DNA of 64,000 nt from Comamonas testosteroni. GTDB lineage: Bacteria; Pseudomonadota; Gammaproteobacteria; Burkholderiales; Burkholderiaceae_C. A program made the position numbers and the translations under genes. Where the stretch lies: assembly GCF_014076415.1 (NCBI RefSeq), contig NZ_CP043568.1, forward strand, positions 4,216,001-4,280,000, in the 5' to 3' direction. The notes under the pieces are model-generated. The model was not told where the DNA came from. It searched no databases and was given only the letters and a program-made list of their open reading frames with translations. Shown here piece by piece: positions 53,351 through 62,279 of the stretch; positions within the stretch are counted from its first letter, which is position 1; the number at the start of each line of letters is the position of its first letter.

Positions 53351-54187
53351 TTACGGGCACATGGCCTGAGTTCGGTATTGCACCGGGCTCAGGCCTTTTA
53401 ACTTCATCTTGATTCGATGATGGTTGTAGTAACGGATGTAGTTCACCAACTCACCGCGCAGATGCTCGGCGCTTGTGAACTTCTGCATGTAAAACAACTC
53501 CGTCTTCACTGTCGCAAAGAAGCTCTCCATCGCAGCGTTGTCCAGGCAATTGCCCTTGCGTGACATGCTTTGGACCACACCTTTGGTGGCCAGGTGGCGG
53601 CGATAGGCCGGCATCTGGTATTGCCATCCCTGATCGGAATGCAGCACAGGCGCAGTCTGGCCTTTGAGTTTGCCAAGCGCCTTTTTCAGCATGTTGCCCA
53701 CCAGTTGGAAGTCTGGCTTGTCACGCATCTCATAGGCCACGATCTCGCCGTTGTACAGGTCCATGACCGGCGACAGGTAAAGCTTGCTGCCACGAACATT
53801 GAACTCCGTCACATCCGTCACCCACTTCTGCTGCGGCGCATCCGCCTGGAATTGGCGCTGCAGCAGATGAGGCGCCTGAGCATTGACTGGGCCTCGGTAG
53901 GCACGGTACTTCTTGGGTCTGACCAGAGACTTCAAACCTTGCACCTGCATCAAGCGCTGGACGGCTTTGTGATTGATGACGCATCCCGCTTGGCGCAGAT
54001 GCGCTGTGATGCGGCGATAGCCATACCGCCCCTTGTGCTTGTCGAAGATGCCTTGGATCTGGGCCTTTAGGCCCGCACAGGAGTCACCGCAGCGAAGCAC
54101 CTGGCACTGGTAATAGAACGTGCTGCGAGCCAGCCTTGCAGCCTTGAGCAATTGCGCCACAGAGTATTCATGCCTCAGTTCAGTCAC
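53351..54187 (-). CDS. IS3-family transposase OrfB (DDE integrase domain)
   Basis: A 278-residue catalytic half. HTH_21-like N-terminal region (LLKAARLARSTFYYQ, RYGYRRITAHLRQAG), then the rve core with Asp in WVTDVTEF, Asp in LHSDQGWQYQ and Glu in DNAAMESFFATVKTE with the family Lys seven residues later. The GTG at 54187 overlaps the OrfA stop (GTGA), and the frame is also reached by -1 frameshifting from OrfA at the A7 run 54241-54247. That would give the OrfAB transposase. Confidence 0.93.
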   Translation of the reverse strand: MTELRHEYSVAQLLKAARLARSTFYYQCQVLRCGDSCAGLKAQIQGIFDKHKGRYGYRRITAHLRQAGCVINHKAVQRLMQVQGLKSLVRPKKYRAYRGPVNAQAPHLLQRQFQADAPQQKWVTDVTEFNVRGSKLYLSPVMDLYNGEIVAYEMRDKPDFQLVGNMLKKALGKLKGQTAPVLHSDQGWQYQMPAYRRHLATKGVVQSMSRKGNCLDNAAMESFFATVKTELFYMQKFTSAEHLRGELVNYIRYYNHHRIKMKLKGLSPVQYRTQAMCP

Positions 54188-54729
54188 GGCTTGCGCTTTG
54201 TCAGCATTGCCTGTTGCTTTGCCCGAACCAAGGCATCCAATTTTTTTAGGTACGCCACCTCCGCGCGCAGGTATTCGTTTTCTTTGCGCAGTGCTTGCAG
54301 CGCTTTGGACTCGTCTACGGATGTGGACGAAGACTTGAGTGGCTTGGGAGGTTTGGGGGCGGGCATCTTCTTGGGGCGGCCACGGCGCTGGGGTTCAAGC
54401 GCCTCTGGGCCGCCCTCATGATACTGACGCTCCCACCTGGCAAGGATGCCTGTGCCGCCGCGCAGATTGAGTAAAGCGACTACCTGTCGGTACGTCAGGG
54501 CCTCACGCCACATGCGCTTGAGTGCTTGGAGCTTGAATTGAGCGCTGTAGTGCGCGCCCTGTCCTTTGCGGCACAGACCATCATCTCCATGCCACCGATA
54601 GACATCTACCCATTGGCGCACGGTGGAGCGGTCTATCCCATGCTTGGTTGCAAGCACTCTGAATCCACCAGTGCCATCCAAATATTCCCGGACTACGGTC
54701 CTTTTGAAATCTAAATCATGCCTCGCCAT
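54184..54729 (-). CDS. IS3-family OrfA (helix-turn-helix protein)
   Basis: A 181-residue DNA-binding protein. Two HTH units (TKHGIDRSTVRQWVDVYRWHG; YRQVVALLNLRGGTGILARWERQY) are followed by a basic, Pro-rich linker (RRGRPKKMPAPKPPKPLK) and a leucine-zipper-like stretch (LQALRKENEYLRAEVAYLKKL) of the IS150 group. The ATG at 54729 is preferred to a TTG 11 codons upstream. The codons CTA AAA AAA near the 3' end (A7 at 54241-54247) form a -1 slippery heptamer in the correct phase. Confidence 0.92.
   Translation of the reverse strand: MARHDLDFKRTVVREYLDGTGGFRVLATKHGIDRSTVRQWVDVYRWHGDDGLCRKGQGAHYSAQFKLQALKRMWREALTYRQVVALLNLRGGTGILARWERQYHEGGPEALEPQRRGRPKKMPAPKPPKPLKSSSTSVDESKALQALRKENEYLRAEVAYLKKLDALVRAKQQAMLTKRKP
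54241..54247 (-). promoter_or_regulatory. Programmed -1 frameshift site (A7) in the IS
   Basis: On the minus strand the orfA frame reads CTA AAA AAA TTG. Slipping back one base continues as ATT GGA TGC and stays open through the orfB GTG, giving an OrfAB fusion. Confidence 0.75.
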
Positions 54730-54811
54730 GAACAACACCTCTTCGGTTGGATCAGTGTCCAACTTTTGGGGTGCAGTTCACAGGGCGGGCTGGAGCTACG
54801 GAGAAACAAGC

Positions 54812-55951
54812 TCAGGCGCCGGCGTCCGGCAGAAACTCCTCTCCTTCGCTCAAGGGCGCAAAGCGGTAGCTGGCTGGCGTGCGGCTGAGCTTGACCGGGG
54901 CGCCCAGTCCCTGATACTGGCCCATGGTCACCACCATCTCGCGGTGCGCCGTATGCGGATGCTCAAGCGCCTGGGCGACGTCCAGCACCGGCGCGGCAGG
55001 CACGCCTATGGCCATCAGCTCGTCGGCCAGTTTCAGGCCGTCAAGCGGCGCAAACGCCTGCTGCAGCAAGGGCTTGAGCTCGGCACGATGAACGGAACGC
55101 TGGCCTGCGGTGGCAAAGCGCTCGTCCTGCGCCAGCCCCTCCTGCCCGACATGGTTGCACAGCAACCGGAACTGCCTGTCGTTGCCCACGGCCAGAAAGA
55201 TGGGGGCACCACCCGTGCTGAGCACGTCGTAGGGATAGATATTGGGATGGGCATTGCCCGAGCGCTGCGGCACCTTGCGTCCCATGAACCAGTTGGCGGC
55301 ATGGGGGTGGAGCAGCGACAGACCGGAGTCATAGAGCGAGGCATCCACCAACTGGCCCTGCCCACTGCGCCCCCGCTCGTGCAGGGCCAGCAGCACGCCT
55401 ATGGTGGCATTCAGCCCCGTCACCATGTCCACCACCGGCAGGCCCACGCGCAGCGGATCACCGTCAGCCTCGCCGTTGATGCTCATGATGCCGGCCATGG
55501 CCTGGATGGCGGCGTCGTAGCCGGGCAGGCTGCCCAGAGGGCCGTCGGCGCCGAAGCCCGTGACGCGGCACCAGATCAGATGCGGCAGCTCTTCTCGCAT
55601 CTGTTCAAAGCCTATGCCCCATTTCTCCATGGTGCCGACCTTGAAGTTCTCCACCACCACATCGGCCTGGGCCATCAGCTCGCGCACACGCTGCTGGCCT
55701 TCGGGCACGGACAGATCGAGAAACTGGAGGCGCTTGTTGCGGTTCAAGCCGAAGTAGTAGGAGGCCACGCCGTCGCGAAACGGAGGCCCCCAGGTGCGCG
55801 TGTCGTCTCCCTGCGGCGGCTCCACCTTGAGCACATCGGCGCCATGGTCGCCCAGTATCTGGCCACAGAACGGACCACCCAGAATGCGTGACAGATCAAG
55901 CACCTTGACGCCCTGCAGGGCTCCGGCGCCAACCGTGGCTGGATTGTGCAT
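54812..55951 (-). CDS. CaiB/BaiF-family CoA-transferase
   Basis: A family III CoA-transferase of 379 residues, moving CoA between carboxylic acids. LQGVKVLDLSRILGGPFCGQILGDHGADVLKVEPP is the classic opening, and the catalytic Asp is in LPGYDAAIQAMAG; VVENFKVGTMEKWG and LVDASLYDSG are also present. It is the last gene of a minus-strand operon with three Bug receptors, an M20 amidohydrolase and an acyl-CoA dehydrogenase, and probably activates the imported acid. The IS sits 31 bases past its stop. Confidence 0.93.
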   Translation of the reverse strand: MHNPATVGAGALQGVKVLDLSRILGGPFCGQILGDHGADVLKVEPPQGDDTRTWGPPFRDGVASYYFGLNRNKRLQFLDLSVPEGQQRVRELMAQADVVVENFKVGTMEKWGIGFEQMREELPHLIWCRVTGFGADGPLGSLPGYDAAIQAMAGIMSINGEADGDPLRVGLPVVDMVTGLNATIGVLLALHERGRSGQGQLVDASLYDSGLSLLHPHAANWFMGRKVPQRSGNAHPNIYPYDVLSTGGAPIFLAVGNDRQFRLLCNHVGQEGLAQDERFATAGQRSVHRAELKPLLQQAFAPLDGLKLADELMAIGVPAAPVLDVAQALEHPHTAHREMVVTMGQYQGLGAPVKLSRTPASYRFAPLSEGEEFLPDAGA

Positions 55952-56043
55952 GTTTCACTTTCCGACAGAATGCGGGCCCATGGCCCGCGTGTTGATCAAA
56001 GATTGCTCGAAGGCTTGCGCCGCCAATCGCAGTAGCCCATGCC

Positions 56044-57051
56044 TCAGGCCAGAGGCTTTCGGCCCACGCCGCGCACCAGCGCGCTCAGGCGCTGATGGAT
56101 CGCATGGAAGCTCTGGTCCGCCTCTACCTGCGAGGCAACGGGCTGGCGCAGGTGCTTGCCCTCCAGCTCGAGCTTGGCGCGGATTTCCGGATTCACCAGC
56201 GCCTGCCCTATGGCGCTGCGCAGCGCGGCCACGCGGTCGGCGGGTGTGCCCTTCTTCACGAAGTAACCCGCACTGACCGTGTATTCGAAATCCGGGCTGA
56301 GGCGGCTTTGCGATATCAGCGGCACATGGGCCAGCTCCTTGGGCAGGGTCTTGGAGAAACTGGTCAGAATTTTCAGGCGCCCCTGCTTGGCCATGCCTTC
56401 GAAGCTTGCCTGATAAGGCAGGATGGCGAAGTCCACCTGCCCTCCTGCCAGGTCCTGCAGGGCCGGCGCGCCGCCCTTGTAGGGCACATGCAGAAACGGC
56501 AGCTTCAGTCTGGCTGCCAGGGCGTCGCCCATGAGGTTGTACATGGAGTCCACGCCCACCGTTCCATAGGTCAGCGGGCCGCTTTTGCTGGCGCGTGCAT
56601 ATTCGATGAACTCGTCATAGCTGTCGACAGGCAGCCCGCTCTTGACCATGAGCACGATGGGCGACTCCGTCGTGGGAGCCGCCAGCGTGAAGTCGCCTGG
56701 CTTGTAGCGCGCTGCCGTATTGAGCATGGGCGCCAGGAAGATCTCGTTGGCCGAACCATGGAAGAACATATAGCCGTCTGCAGGGGCGTTGAGCACCTTG
56801 GCCGCGGCAATCAGTCCCGTGCCACCACCCAGGTTCTCCACCACCACCGGCTGCCTGATGCTGCGGCCTATGGATTCCGCAAAGATTCGCGCCGCCACAT
56901 CGCTGGCCCCGCCGGCGGGAAAAGGCACCATGAGAATCAGTGGCTTGGCCGGAAAGCTTTCTGCAGCCCGGACCCCGGCCGAAGCTGCCGCCAAGGCTGC
57001 CGTCTGCCACAGCGTGTGCCGCATAAAGCCGCGGCGGTTCCATGTGTTCAT
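56044..57051 (-). CDS. Bug-family periplasmic solute receptor
   Basis: A 335-residue TctC-like receptor. The signal region NRRGFMRHTLWQTAALAAASAGVRA has a twin-arginine-like NRRGFM motif. Ligand loops MVPFPAGGASDVAARIFAES and LTYGTVGVDSMYNLMGDAL. The ATG at 57051 after GGGAGAG fixes the start; the open frame extends upstream without homology. It lies between the M20 amidohydrolase and CoA-transferase genes. Confidence 0.93.
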   Translation of the reverse strand: MNTWNRRGFMRHTLWQTAALAAASAGVRAAESFPAKPLILMVPFPAGGASDVAARIFAESIGRSIRQPVVVENLGGGTGLIAAAKVLNAPADGYMFFHGSANEIFLAPMLNTAARYKPGDFTLAAPTTESPIVLMVKSGLPVDSYDEFIEYARASKSGPLTYGTVGVDSMYNLMGDALAARLKLPFLHVPYKGGAPALQDLAGGQVDFAILPYQASFEGMAKQGRLKILTSFSKTLPKELAHVPLISQSRLSPDFEYTVSAGYFVKKGTPADRVAALRSAIGQALVNPEIRAKLELEGKHLRQPVASQVEADQSFHAIHQRLSALVRGVGRKPLA

Positions 57052-57080
57052 CTTTTCTCTCCCGTTCAGGGGCTGACCGC

Positions 57081-58259
57081 TCAAGCCAGATAGCTTTGCA
57101 CCAAGTGCGTCCAGAAGGCTGCTCCTATGGGCAGAGCCTTGTCGTTGAAGTCGTACAGGGGGTTGTGCACCATGCAGCCTCCATCCTCGCCCACGCCGTT
57201 GCCCAGCCGGATATAGGCGCCGGGGCGCTTTTGCAGCATGTAGGCAAAGTCTTCGCTGCCCATGGTGGGCGTGCGCTCGCCCACCTTGTCCTCGCCCAGC
57301 AGGCGTATGGCCACCTGTCGCGCGTATTCGGTCTGGGCTGCGCAATTCACGAGCACCGGGTACTTGTGCACGTAGTCGATCTCGCAGCTGAGCTGATAGC
57401 TCTCGGCCTGGGCTTGCACAAAGACCTTGATGCGCTTTTCCACCCAGCTGCGCACGTCCGGGTGCAGGGCGCGCACGCCGATCTTGAGCACGGCGCTCTC
57501 GGGCACGATGTTGAAGACCTCGCCGGCCTGGATGGAGCCCACCGTGATCACGGCCGCATGCTGGGCATCGATCTCGCGCGTGACGATGGACTGCAGCCCC
57601 AGCACGATGCTGGCCGCGCACTGCATGCTGTCTATGCCGTGGTGCGGCATGGCGCCATGGGCGCTGCGCCCGCGCAGCGTAACGGTCACGCGGTCGAACG
57701 AGGCCATGGCCGGTCCCTGGCTGATGGCCATCTGACCCACGGGCAGACCTGGTGCGTTGTGAAGCGCATAGATCTCGTCACAGGGAAACAGCTCGAACAG
57801 GCCCTCGTCCACCATGCGCATGGCGCCGCCTTCGTTCTCCTCGGCCGGCTGGAAGATCAGGTTCAGCGTACCGTTGAAATCGAGCGTCTCGGCGACGTAC
57901 TTTGCCGCGCACAGCAGGATGGCGGTATGTCCGTCATGGCCGCAGGCATGCATTTTCCCGGGCAGGCGGCTGGCGTAGTCCAGGCCTGTTCTTTCATGGA
58001 TAGGCAGGGCATCCATGTCCGCGCGTATGCCCAGCGACTTGCTTCCCGAGCCCTTTTTGAGCACGCCTACCACCCCGGTGACACCCAGGCCGCGGTGCAC
58101 GACATAGCCCCAGCGAGCCAGGGATGCGGCCACCATGTCGCTGGTGCGCGTCTCTTCAAAGGCAAGTTCGGGATGAGCATGAATGCTGCGGCGGATCTCC
58201 ACGAACTCGGCAGCCACGGACTGCAGTTGGGCGAGCAGAAGGGAAGTTGAAGATGTCAT
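57081..58259 (-). CDS. M20-family metal-dependent amidohydrolase (hippurate hydrolase-like)
   Basis: A 392-residue peptidase-family M20D enzyme hydrolysing N-acyl amino acids or aromatic amides. Metal-site motifs: GIRADMDALPIHE, GKMHACGHDGHTA (Cys/His), PAEENEGGA (Glu) and GSEDFAYML. HAHPELAFEE at the N-terminus and HNPLYDFNDKALPIG at the C-terminus match the family. With adjacent Bug receptors and a CoA-transferase it suggests uptake, deacylation and CoA activation of an amide-bound acid. Confidence 0.92.
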   Translation of the reverse strand: MTSSTSLLLAQLQSVAAEFVEIRRSIHAHPELAFEETRTSDMVAASLARWGYVVHRGLGVTGVVGVLKKGSGSKSLGIRADMDALPIHERTGLDYASRLPGKMHACGHDGHTAILLCAAKYVAETLDFNGTLNLIFQPAEENEGGAMRMVDEGLFELFPCDEIYALHNAPGLPVGQMAISQGPAMASFDRVTVTLRGRSAHGAMPHHGIDSMQCAASIVLGLQSIVTREIDAQHAAVITVGSIQAGEVFNIVPESAVLKIGVRALHPDVRSWVEKRIKVFVQAQAESYQLSCEIDYVHKYPVLVNCAAQTEYARQVAIRLLGEDKVGERTPTMGSEDFAYMLQKRPGAYIRLGNGVGEDGGCMVHNPLYDFNDKALPIGAAFWTHLVQSYLA

Positions 58260-58337
58260 GGCTATGGATAGGTGAAATACCCCGGCTCATGCCTTGCATG
58301 GGCTCTCGGGCAGTGGCAGGCAGTGCGAAACAGTGTC

Positions 58338-58360
58338 CTCCTCGCGGCCTAGGCGAGGAG
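58338..58360. other. Hairpin in the intergenic gap between amidohydrolase and Bug genes
   Basis: CTCCTCGC and GCGAGGAG arms with a 7-base loop in the 169-base gap 58260-58428. No T-run follows. It might be a processing or attenuation element within the operon. Confidence 0.35.
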
Positions 58361-58428
58361 TTTCGAAAAGTTCTAACACGTCCAACCTTTGATGGCATGC
58401 CTGCGCTTGCACCCAAGCGACAGGGCCA

Positions 58429-59412
58429 TCAGTCAAGCTTCACGCCAGCCTTTTGGACCACCTCGCTCCATTTGTCGAGTTCGCTCTTCACGAAGCCGGC
58501 CAAGTAGGCAGGCTTGGCATCCGTGCCGCGCTCCAGGCCCTGGGCCGCAAAGGCTTTCTTCACATTCTCGGAATCCAGCGCTTTGGCATAGGCCTGATTG
58601 AGCAGCTCCACCCGCTCTACCGGCATGCTCTTGGGGCCGACCACGCCGAAGAACACGCTCACGTCGTAGCCAGCCAGTCCCTGCTCGGCGATCGTGGGGA
58701 TCTGGGGCATGGCACTGGAGCGTTTGGCCGTGGCGACGCCCAGGGCCTTGACCTTGCCGGCCTTGATATAGGGCATGGCCGTGAGGATGTCGGTGAAAGT
58801 CATGTCCACCTGACCGGCCAGCAGGTCGTTAAGTGCCGGCCCCGTTCCCCTGTAGGGCACATGCTGCAGCTGGGTCCCGGCCAGGCCGTTGAACAGCACA
58901 CCCGCCAGATGGGATGAAGCGCCATTGCCCGAAGACGCGAAATTGAGCTTGCCGGGCTTGCTCTTGTCCAGCGCGATCAGCTCCTTGACGTTGCCGACGC
59001 CCAAATCCGGCCGAACCACCAGCACATTGGGCAGATAACCAACGTAGATGATGGGCGTGAAGCTGGTGCGCGGGTCGTAGCTGATGGACTTGTACAGCGG
59101 TTTGTTGATGGCCAGCGGACCCGAAGTCCCGAACATCAGCGTATAGCCGTCAGGCTTGGCACGTGCCACGAAGTCCGCTCCGATATTGCCGCCGGCGCCG
59201 GACTTGTTCTCCACGATCACGCTCTGGCCCAGCTCCTTGGTCAGCTCGGTCGCCAGAATGCGCGCCATGGCGTCGGTAGGGCCGCCAGGCGGAAACGGCA
59301 CGATGAACGTGATGGGGCGCGTCGGGTATTTTTCCTGGGCAAGTGCGGGCAATGCTGCCGACAGGGCGGCGGATGCCATCAGGCCCAGCGCTGCGCGTCT
59401 GGCTTTATGCAT
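58429..59412 (-). CDS. Bug-family periplasmic solute receptor
   Basis: A 327-residue TctC-like receptor. Signal peptide ending ALPALAQ-EKYP; YPTRPITFIVPFPPGGPTDAMARILA and LNFASSGNGASSHLAGVLF are the ligand loops. CAAGGAGACAGAC precedes the ATG. It is 41 bases after another Bug gene on the same strand, so two receptors are encoded back to back. Confidence 0.94.
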   Translation of the reverse strand: MHKARRAALGLMASAALSAALPALAQEKYPTRPITFIVPFPPGGPTDAMARILATELTKELGQSVIVENKSGAGGNIGADFVARAKPDGYTLMFGTSGPLAINKPLYKSISYDPRTSFTPIIYVGYLPNVLVVRPDLGVGNVKELIALDKSKPGKLNFASSGNGASSHLAGVLFNGLAGTQLQHVPYRGTGPALNDLLAGQVDMTFTDILTAMPYIKAGKVKALGVATAKRSSAMPQIPTIAEQGLAGYDVSVFFGVVGPKSMPVERVELLNQAYAKALDSENVKKAFAAQGLERGTDAKPAYLAGFVKSELDKWSEVVQKAGVKLD

Positions 59413-59453
59413 GTCTGTCTCCTTGGAAGGGTGTTGCCGATGAATCGGTCAAA

Positions 59454-60449
59454 TCACTGCGGGGTGCCGCCGGCAACGGCCTTGAAGTGCTCCATGCGCG
59501 TCTTCTCGCGTGCGTAGGCGCTCCTCGCGTACTGCTCGAACTCTTGCGGGCTGCGGTAGTTCAGCGGCTGATTGAGTTGTTCGAGGATCTTGCGCCCCTG
59601 TGCCGACTCCAGCCCCGCCTTGAAGGCGTCATGAATGATGCGCAACCGCGCCAGCGCCAGGCCGGCAGGGGCGGCAATCCCATAGGGCGACTCGATCACC
59701 GCGTCCACGCCCAACTCTCTCAAAGTGGGCACCTGAGGGAACTGCGGAACACGGCTGGACGTGAACATTGCCAGGTAGCGCAATCGACCCCACTGGATAT
59801 GCAGGGAGGCTACGCCGGAGAGCACGCCCGCATCGATGTGACCACCCAACAGGTCGCTGGCCTGCTCCGCGTCTCCCTTGTAGGGCACTCGATTGAGCTG
59901 CAGGCCCGTGGACTGCACCAGCTCGCTGAGCACGATGCTGGGCGTTTGCACCGGGCCGGCCGCACCGATGGATATCTGGCCGGGACGCCTGCTCGCATCT
60001 TCGGCAAACTCCTTCCAGCTCTTCCACGGCGCTTCCCGACGCACGGCCAGCCCGAAGGTGTAGTCGGTCATGCCGATCACGTAGCTCAGCTTCAAGGGGT
60101 CGAAGCTCACCCGGTTCAGATACGGTTCTCGATAGACACTGGCAGGCAGCACCGCCAGGGTGTAGCCATCCGGCTGAGCCCGCGCCAGCTCCACAGCTCC
60201 AAACGTTCCATTGGCGCCTGGCTTGTTCTCTATGACCACCAGTTGCCCCAGCAGCTGCGAGGCTTGCTGTGCCACCACCCGCAAATGCGCGTCCGTCGGT
60301 CCGCCGGCGCCATAGGGCACGACCAGGCGTATCGGCCGAGCCGGATAGGGGTCGCCCTGGGCCTGCGCGGCAGAATGGACTGCCGCCAGCAGCACTGCTC
60401 CCGAGGCTGCGGCCAGCAGCCTTCGGCGCTCTCTTGCGTGATTGCGCAT
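59454..60449 (-). CDS. Bug-family periplasmic solute receptor
   Basis: A 331-residue TctC-like receptor. The start ATG at 60449 follows CAAGGAGACAAAT; MRNHARERRRLLAAASGAVLLAAVHSAAQAQG is the signal peptide. Ligand loops YPARPIRLVVPYGAGGPTDAHLRVVA and ISIGAAGPVQTPSIVLSEL. Its loops differ clearly from those of the neighbouring receptor, so the two likely bind different ligands. Confidence 0.93.
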   Translation of the reverse strand: MRNHARERRRLLAAASGAVLLAAVHSAAQAQGDPYPARPIRLVVPYGAGGPTDAHLRVVAQQASQLLGQLVVIENKPGANGTFGAVELARAQPDGYTLAVLPASVYREPYLNRVSFDPLKLSYVIGMTDYTFGLAVRREAPWKSWKEFAEDASRRPGQISIGAAGPVQTPSIVLSELVQSTGLQLNRVPYKGDAEQASDLLGGHIDAGVLSGVASLHIQWGRLRYLAMFTSSRVPQFPQVPTLRELGVDAVIESPYGIAAPAGLALARLRIIHDAFKAGLESAQGRKILEQLNQPLNYRSPQEFEQYARSAYAREKTRMEHFKAVAGGTPQ

Positions 60450-60543
60450 ATTTGTCTCCTTGCAGAAATAATCCGGGAGCCGATAACGCCTTTTCATGAA
60501 GCGCTTCAGCCGTTTCTTCTACTTATTTCAAGGCCGCCGGCAA

Positions 60544-62253
60544 TCACTCCAGCCACTGCACCGGCACGGCAGCCGCATCGACCAGCGGATCGCGCGGCAG
60601 CACACGGTGCAGCAGCACCAGTTGCGACAGGCGCAGGCGCTCGGCCGAGCCGGTCTGTGCGGCTTCCCAGGCCATGGCGATGGCCGTGGTGCAGTTGTAC
60701 AGAGCTGTGGCGGCCTGACGGGCCAGCACTTCGCCGCCGTCCTGAGCGGCCCTATGGGCCAGGGTGCTGGCACGGGCCAATGCATCTTCCAGCGCCTGGC
60801 GGTAACCGGGCACCAGACGGGCATGCTCGAGAAGGCCATGCAGATACTGCTGCAGCACAGGCAACGAGCCTTCGCGCCTGATGGCGCGGATCACGTCCAG
60901 CGCGACGATATTGCTTGTACCTTCCCAGATGGAGCCCAGGTGGGCATCGCGCACCAGGCGCGGATCGCTCCACTCCTCGATATAGCCGCAGCCGCCGCGC
61001 ACTTCCATCGCATCGCCAGTGACCTTGCGTGCATCGCGGCAGGCGCGGAACTTGATCAACGGCGTCAGGATGCGTAGCAAGGCATAGGCATCCGGCTGGC
61101 CCGCGTCGGAGCGCATCAGCGTCTGCGCGGTCTGGAACACCATGGTGCGCGCCTGCTCGGCGGGCACGCGCAGCTTGTCCAACTGGCGCTGCATCAGCGG
61201 CATCTGCTCCAGACGCTTGCCAAAGGCAATGCGTTCATGGGCGATGAATTCGGCCTCGGCCACAGCGCGGCGCATCATGCCGGCGGAGCGCACACCGTTG
61301 GACAAACGCGAGTTGTTGACCATGTCGGCCATCTGCACAAAGCCCCTGCCCTGCTCGCCCACGAGATAGGCCACGGCGCCGTCCATACGGATCTCGCCGC
61401 TGGCCATGGACTTGGTGCCCAGCTTGTCCTTGAGACGGATGATGCGGTAGCGGTTGGTGCTGCCATCGTCCAGGGAACGCGGCAGCAGAAACAGCGAGAT
61501 GCCCTTCATTCCCGGCGCCCCGCCCTCCACACGAGCCAGCACCATGGCGAACTCGGCATCGGGGTTGGAGCAGAACCACTTGTCGCCGGAGAGAAGCCAG
61601 GAGCCGTCGGCCTGCGGGGCCGCCATAGTCAGCGTGTTGGCGATGTCCGAGCCTGCGGCCTGCTCGGTCATGAACATCGCGCCCTGGGCCTGGCTTTCCC
61701 AATCCAGCGAGAGCAGCTGAGGCAAATACTTGTCCACCAGCTCGGGGGTACCGTACTTCTTGAGCGTGCGCGTCAGCGAGTCGGTCATGGACAACGGGCA
61801 GCACAGGCCGAACTCGGACTGCACAAACAGAAAGGTCAGTGCGTACTTGACGATGGGCGGCATCTTGCCGCTCCAGCCCAGCATGTCTTCCCGGTGCGAG
61901 ATGGCCTGCAGGCCGAACTCTCCGTAGGCGATGCGCTCAAGCTCTTCATAGGCTGGATGCTTGATGATGCGCTGGCTGTCCTGGCCGGCGCGGCTGCGGT
62001 GTTCGAGCGTGGGCGGATTCCTGTCGGCAATGCCGGCCAGCTCGTCGATGCGCCCACCGGCCAGCTCACCCATTCGCTGCAGATAGGGCTGCAGATGGGC
62101 CAGCAGATCGGCTGGCAGATAAAGCGCCAGCAGCGACTGCAACTCAGGATCGGTGGCGTAGAAATTGGCACCGTGGCGATCAGGCACGGGATGTGCCGCA
62201 GCGCGGACAGCCTGGGCCAAGGCGTGCATCTGACTCTTATCGTTGGCGGACAT
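60544..62253 (-). CDS. Acyl-CoA dehydrogenase family protein (AidB-like)
   Basis: A 569-residue flavoprotein, longer than typical acyl-CoA dehydrogenases (about 380) and of the AidB/DszC-like extended type. MFMTEQAAGSDIANTLTMA and WFCSNPDAEF mark the FAD/substrate region, GGCGYIEEW and LGSIWEGTSNIVALDVIRA the C-terminal helical domain. It likely desaturates an acyl-CoA formed by the CoA-transferase encoded at the end of the same operon. It is the promoter-proximal gene, divergent from a LysR regulator. Confidence 0.9.
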   Translation of the reverse strand: MSANDKSQMHALAQAVRAAAHPVPDRHGANFYATDPELQSLLALYLPADLLAHLQPYLQRMGELAGGRIDELAGIADRNPPTLEHRSRAGQDSQRIIKHPAYEELERIAYGEFGLQAISHREDMLGWSGKMPPIVKYALTFLFVQSEFGLCCPLSMTDSLTRTLKKYGTPELVDKYLPQLLSLDWESQAQGAMFMTEQAAGSDIANTLTMAAPQADGSWLLSGDKWFCSNPDAEFAMVLARVEGGAPGMKGISLFLLPRSLDDGSTNRYRIIRLKDKLGTKSMASGEIRMDGAVAYLVGEQGRGFVQMADMVNNSRLSNGVRSAGMMRRAVAEAEFIAHERIAFGKRLEQMPLMQRQLDKLRVPAEQARTMVFQTAQTLMRSDAGQPDAYALLRILTPLIKFRACRDARKVTGDAMEVRGGCGYIEEWSDPRLVRDAHLGSIWEGTSNIVALDVIRAIRREGSLPVLQQYLHGLLEHARLVPGYRQALEDALARASTLAHRAAQDGGEVLARQAATALYNCTTAIAMAWEAAQTGSAERLRLSQLVLLHRVLPRDPLVDAAAVPVQWLE

Positions 62254-62279
62254 GAACGTCTCCTGCTGAATTCGAATAT

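Larger units (their letters stand above)
53320..54780 (-). mobile_element. IS3-family insertion sequence (IS150-like), 1461 bp, apparently intact
   Basis: Terminal inverted repeats of about 25 bp begin TGAACTG on both ends (left TGAACTGACCCCTTAAAG, right end read inward TGAACTGCACCCCAAAAG, both running into TTGGACA). A 3-base target duplication, CAG, flanks it at 53317-53319 and 54781-54783. Two overlapping genes with a complete DDE motif and an A7 slippery run are present. Intact ends, open frames and target duplication indicate a recent and possibly still mobile insertion. Confidence 0.93.
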
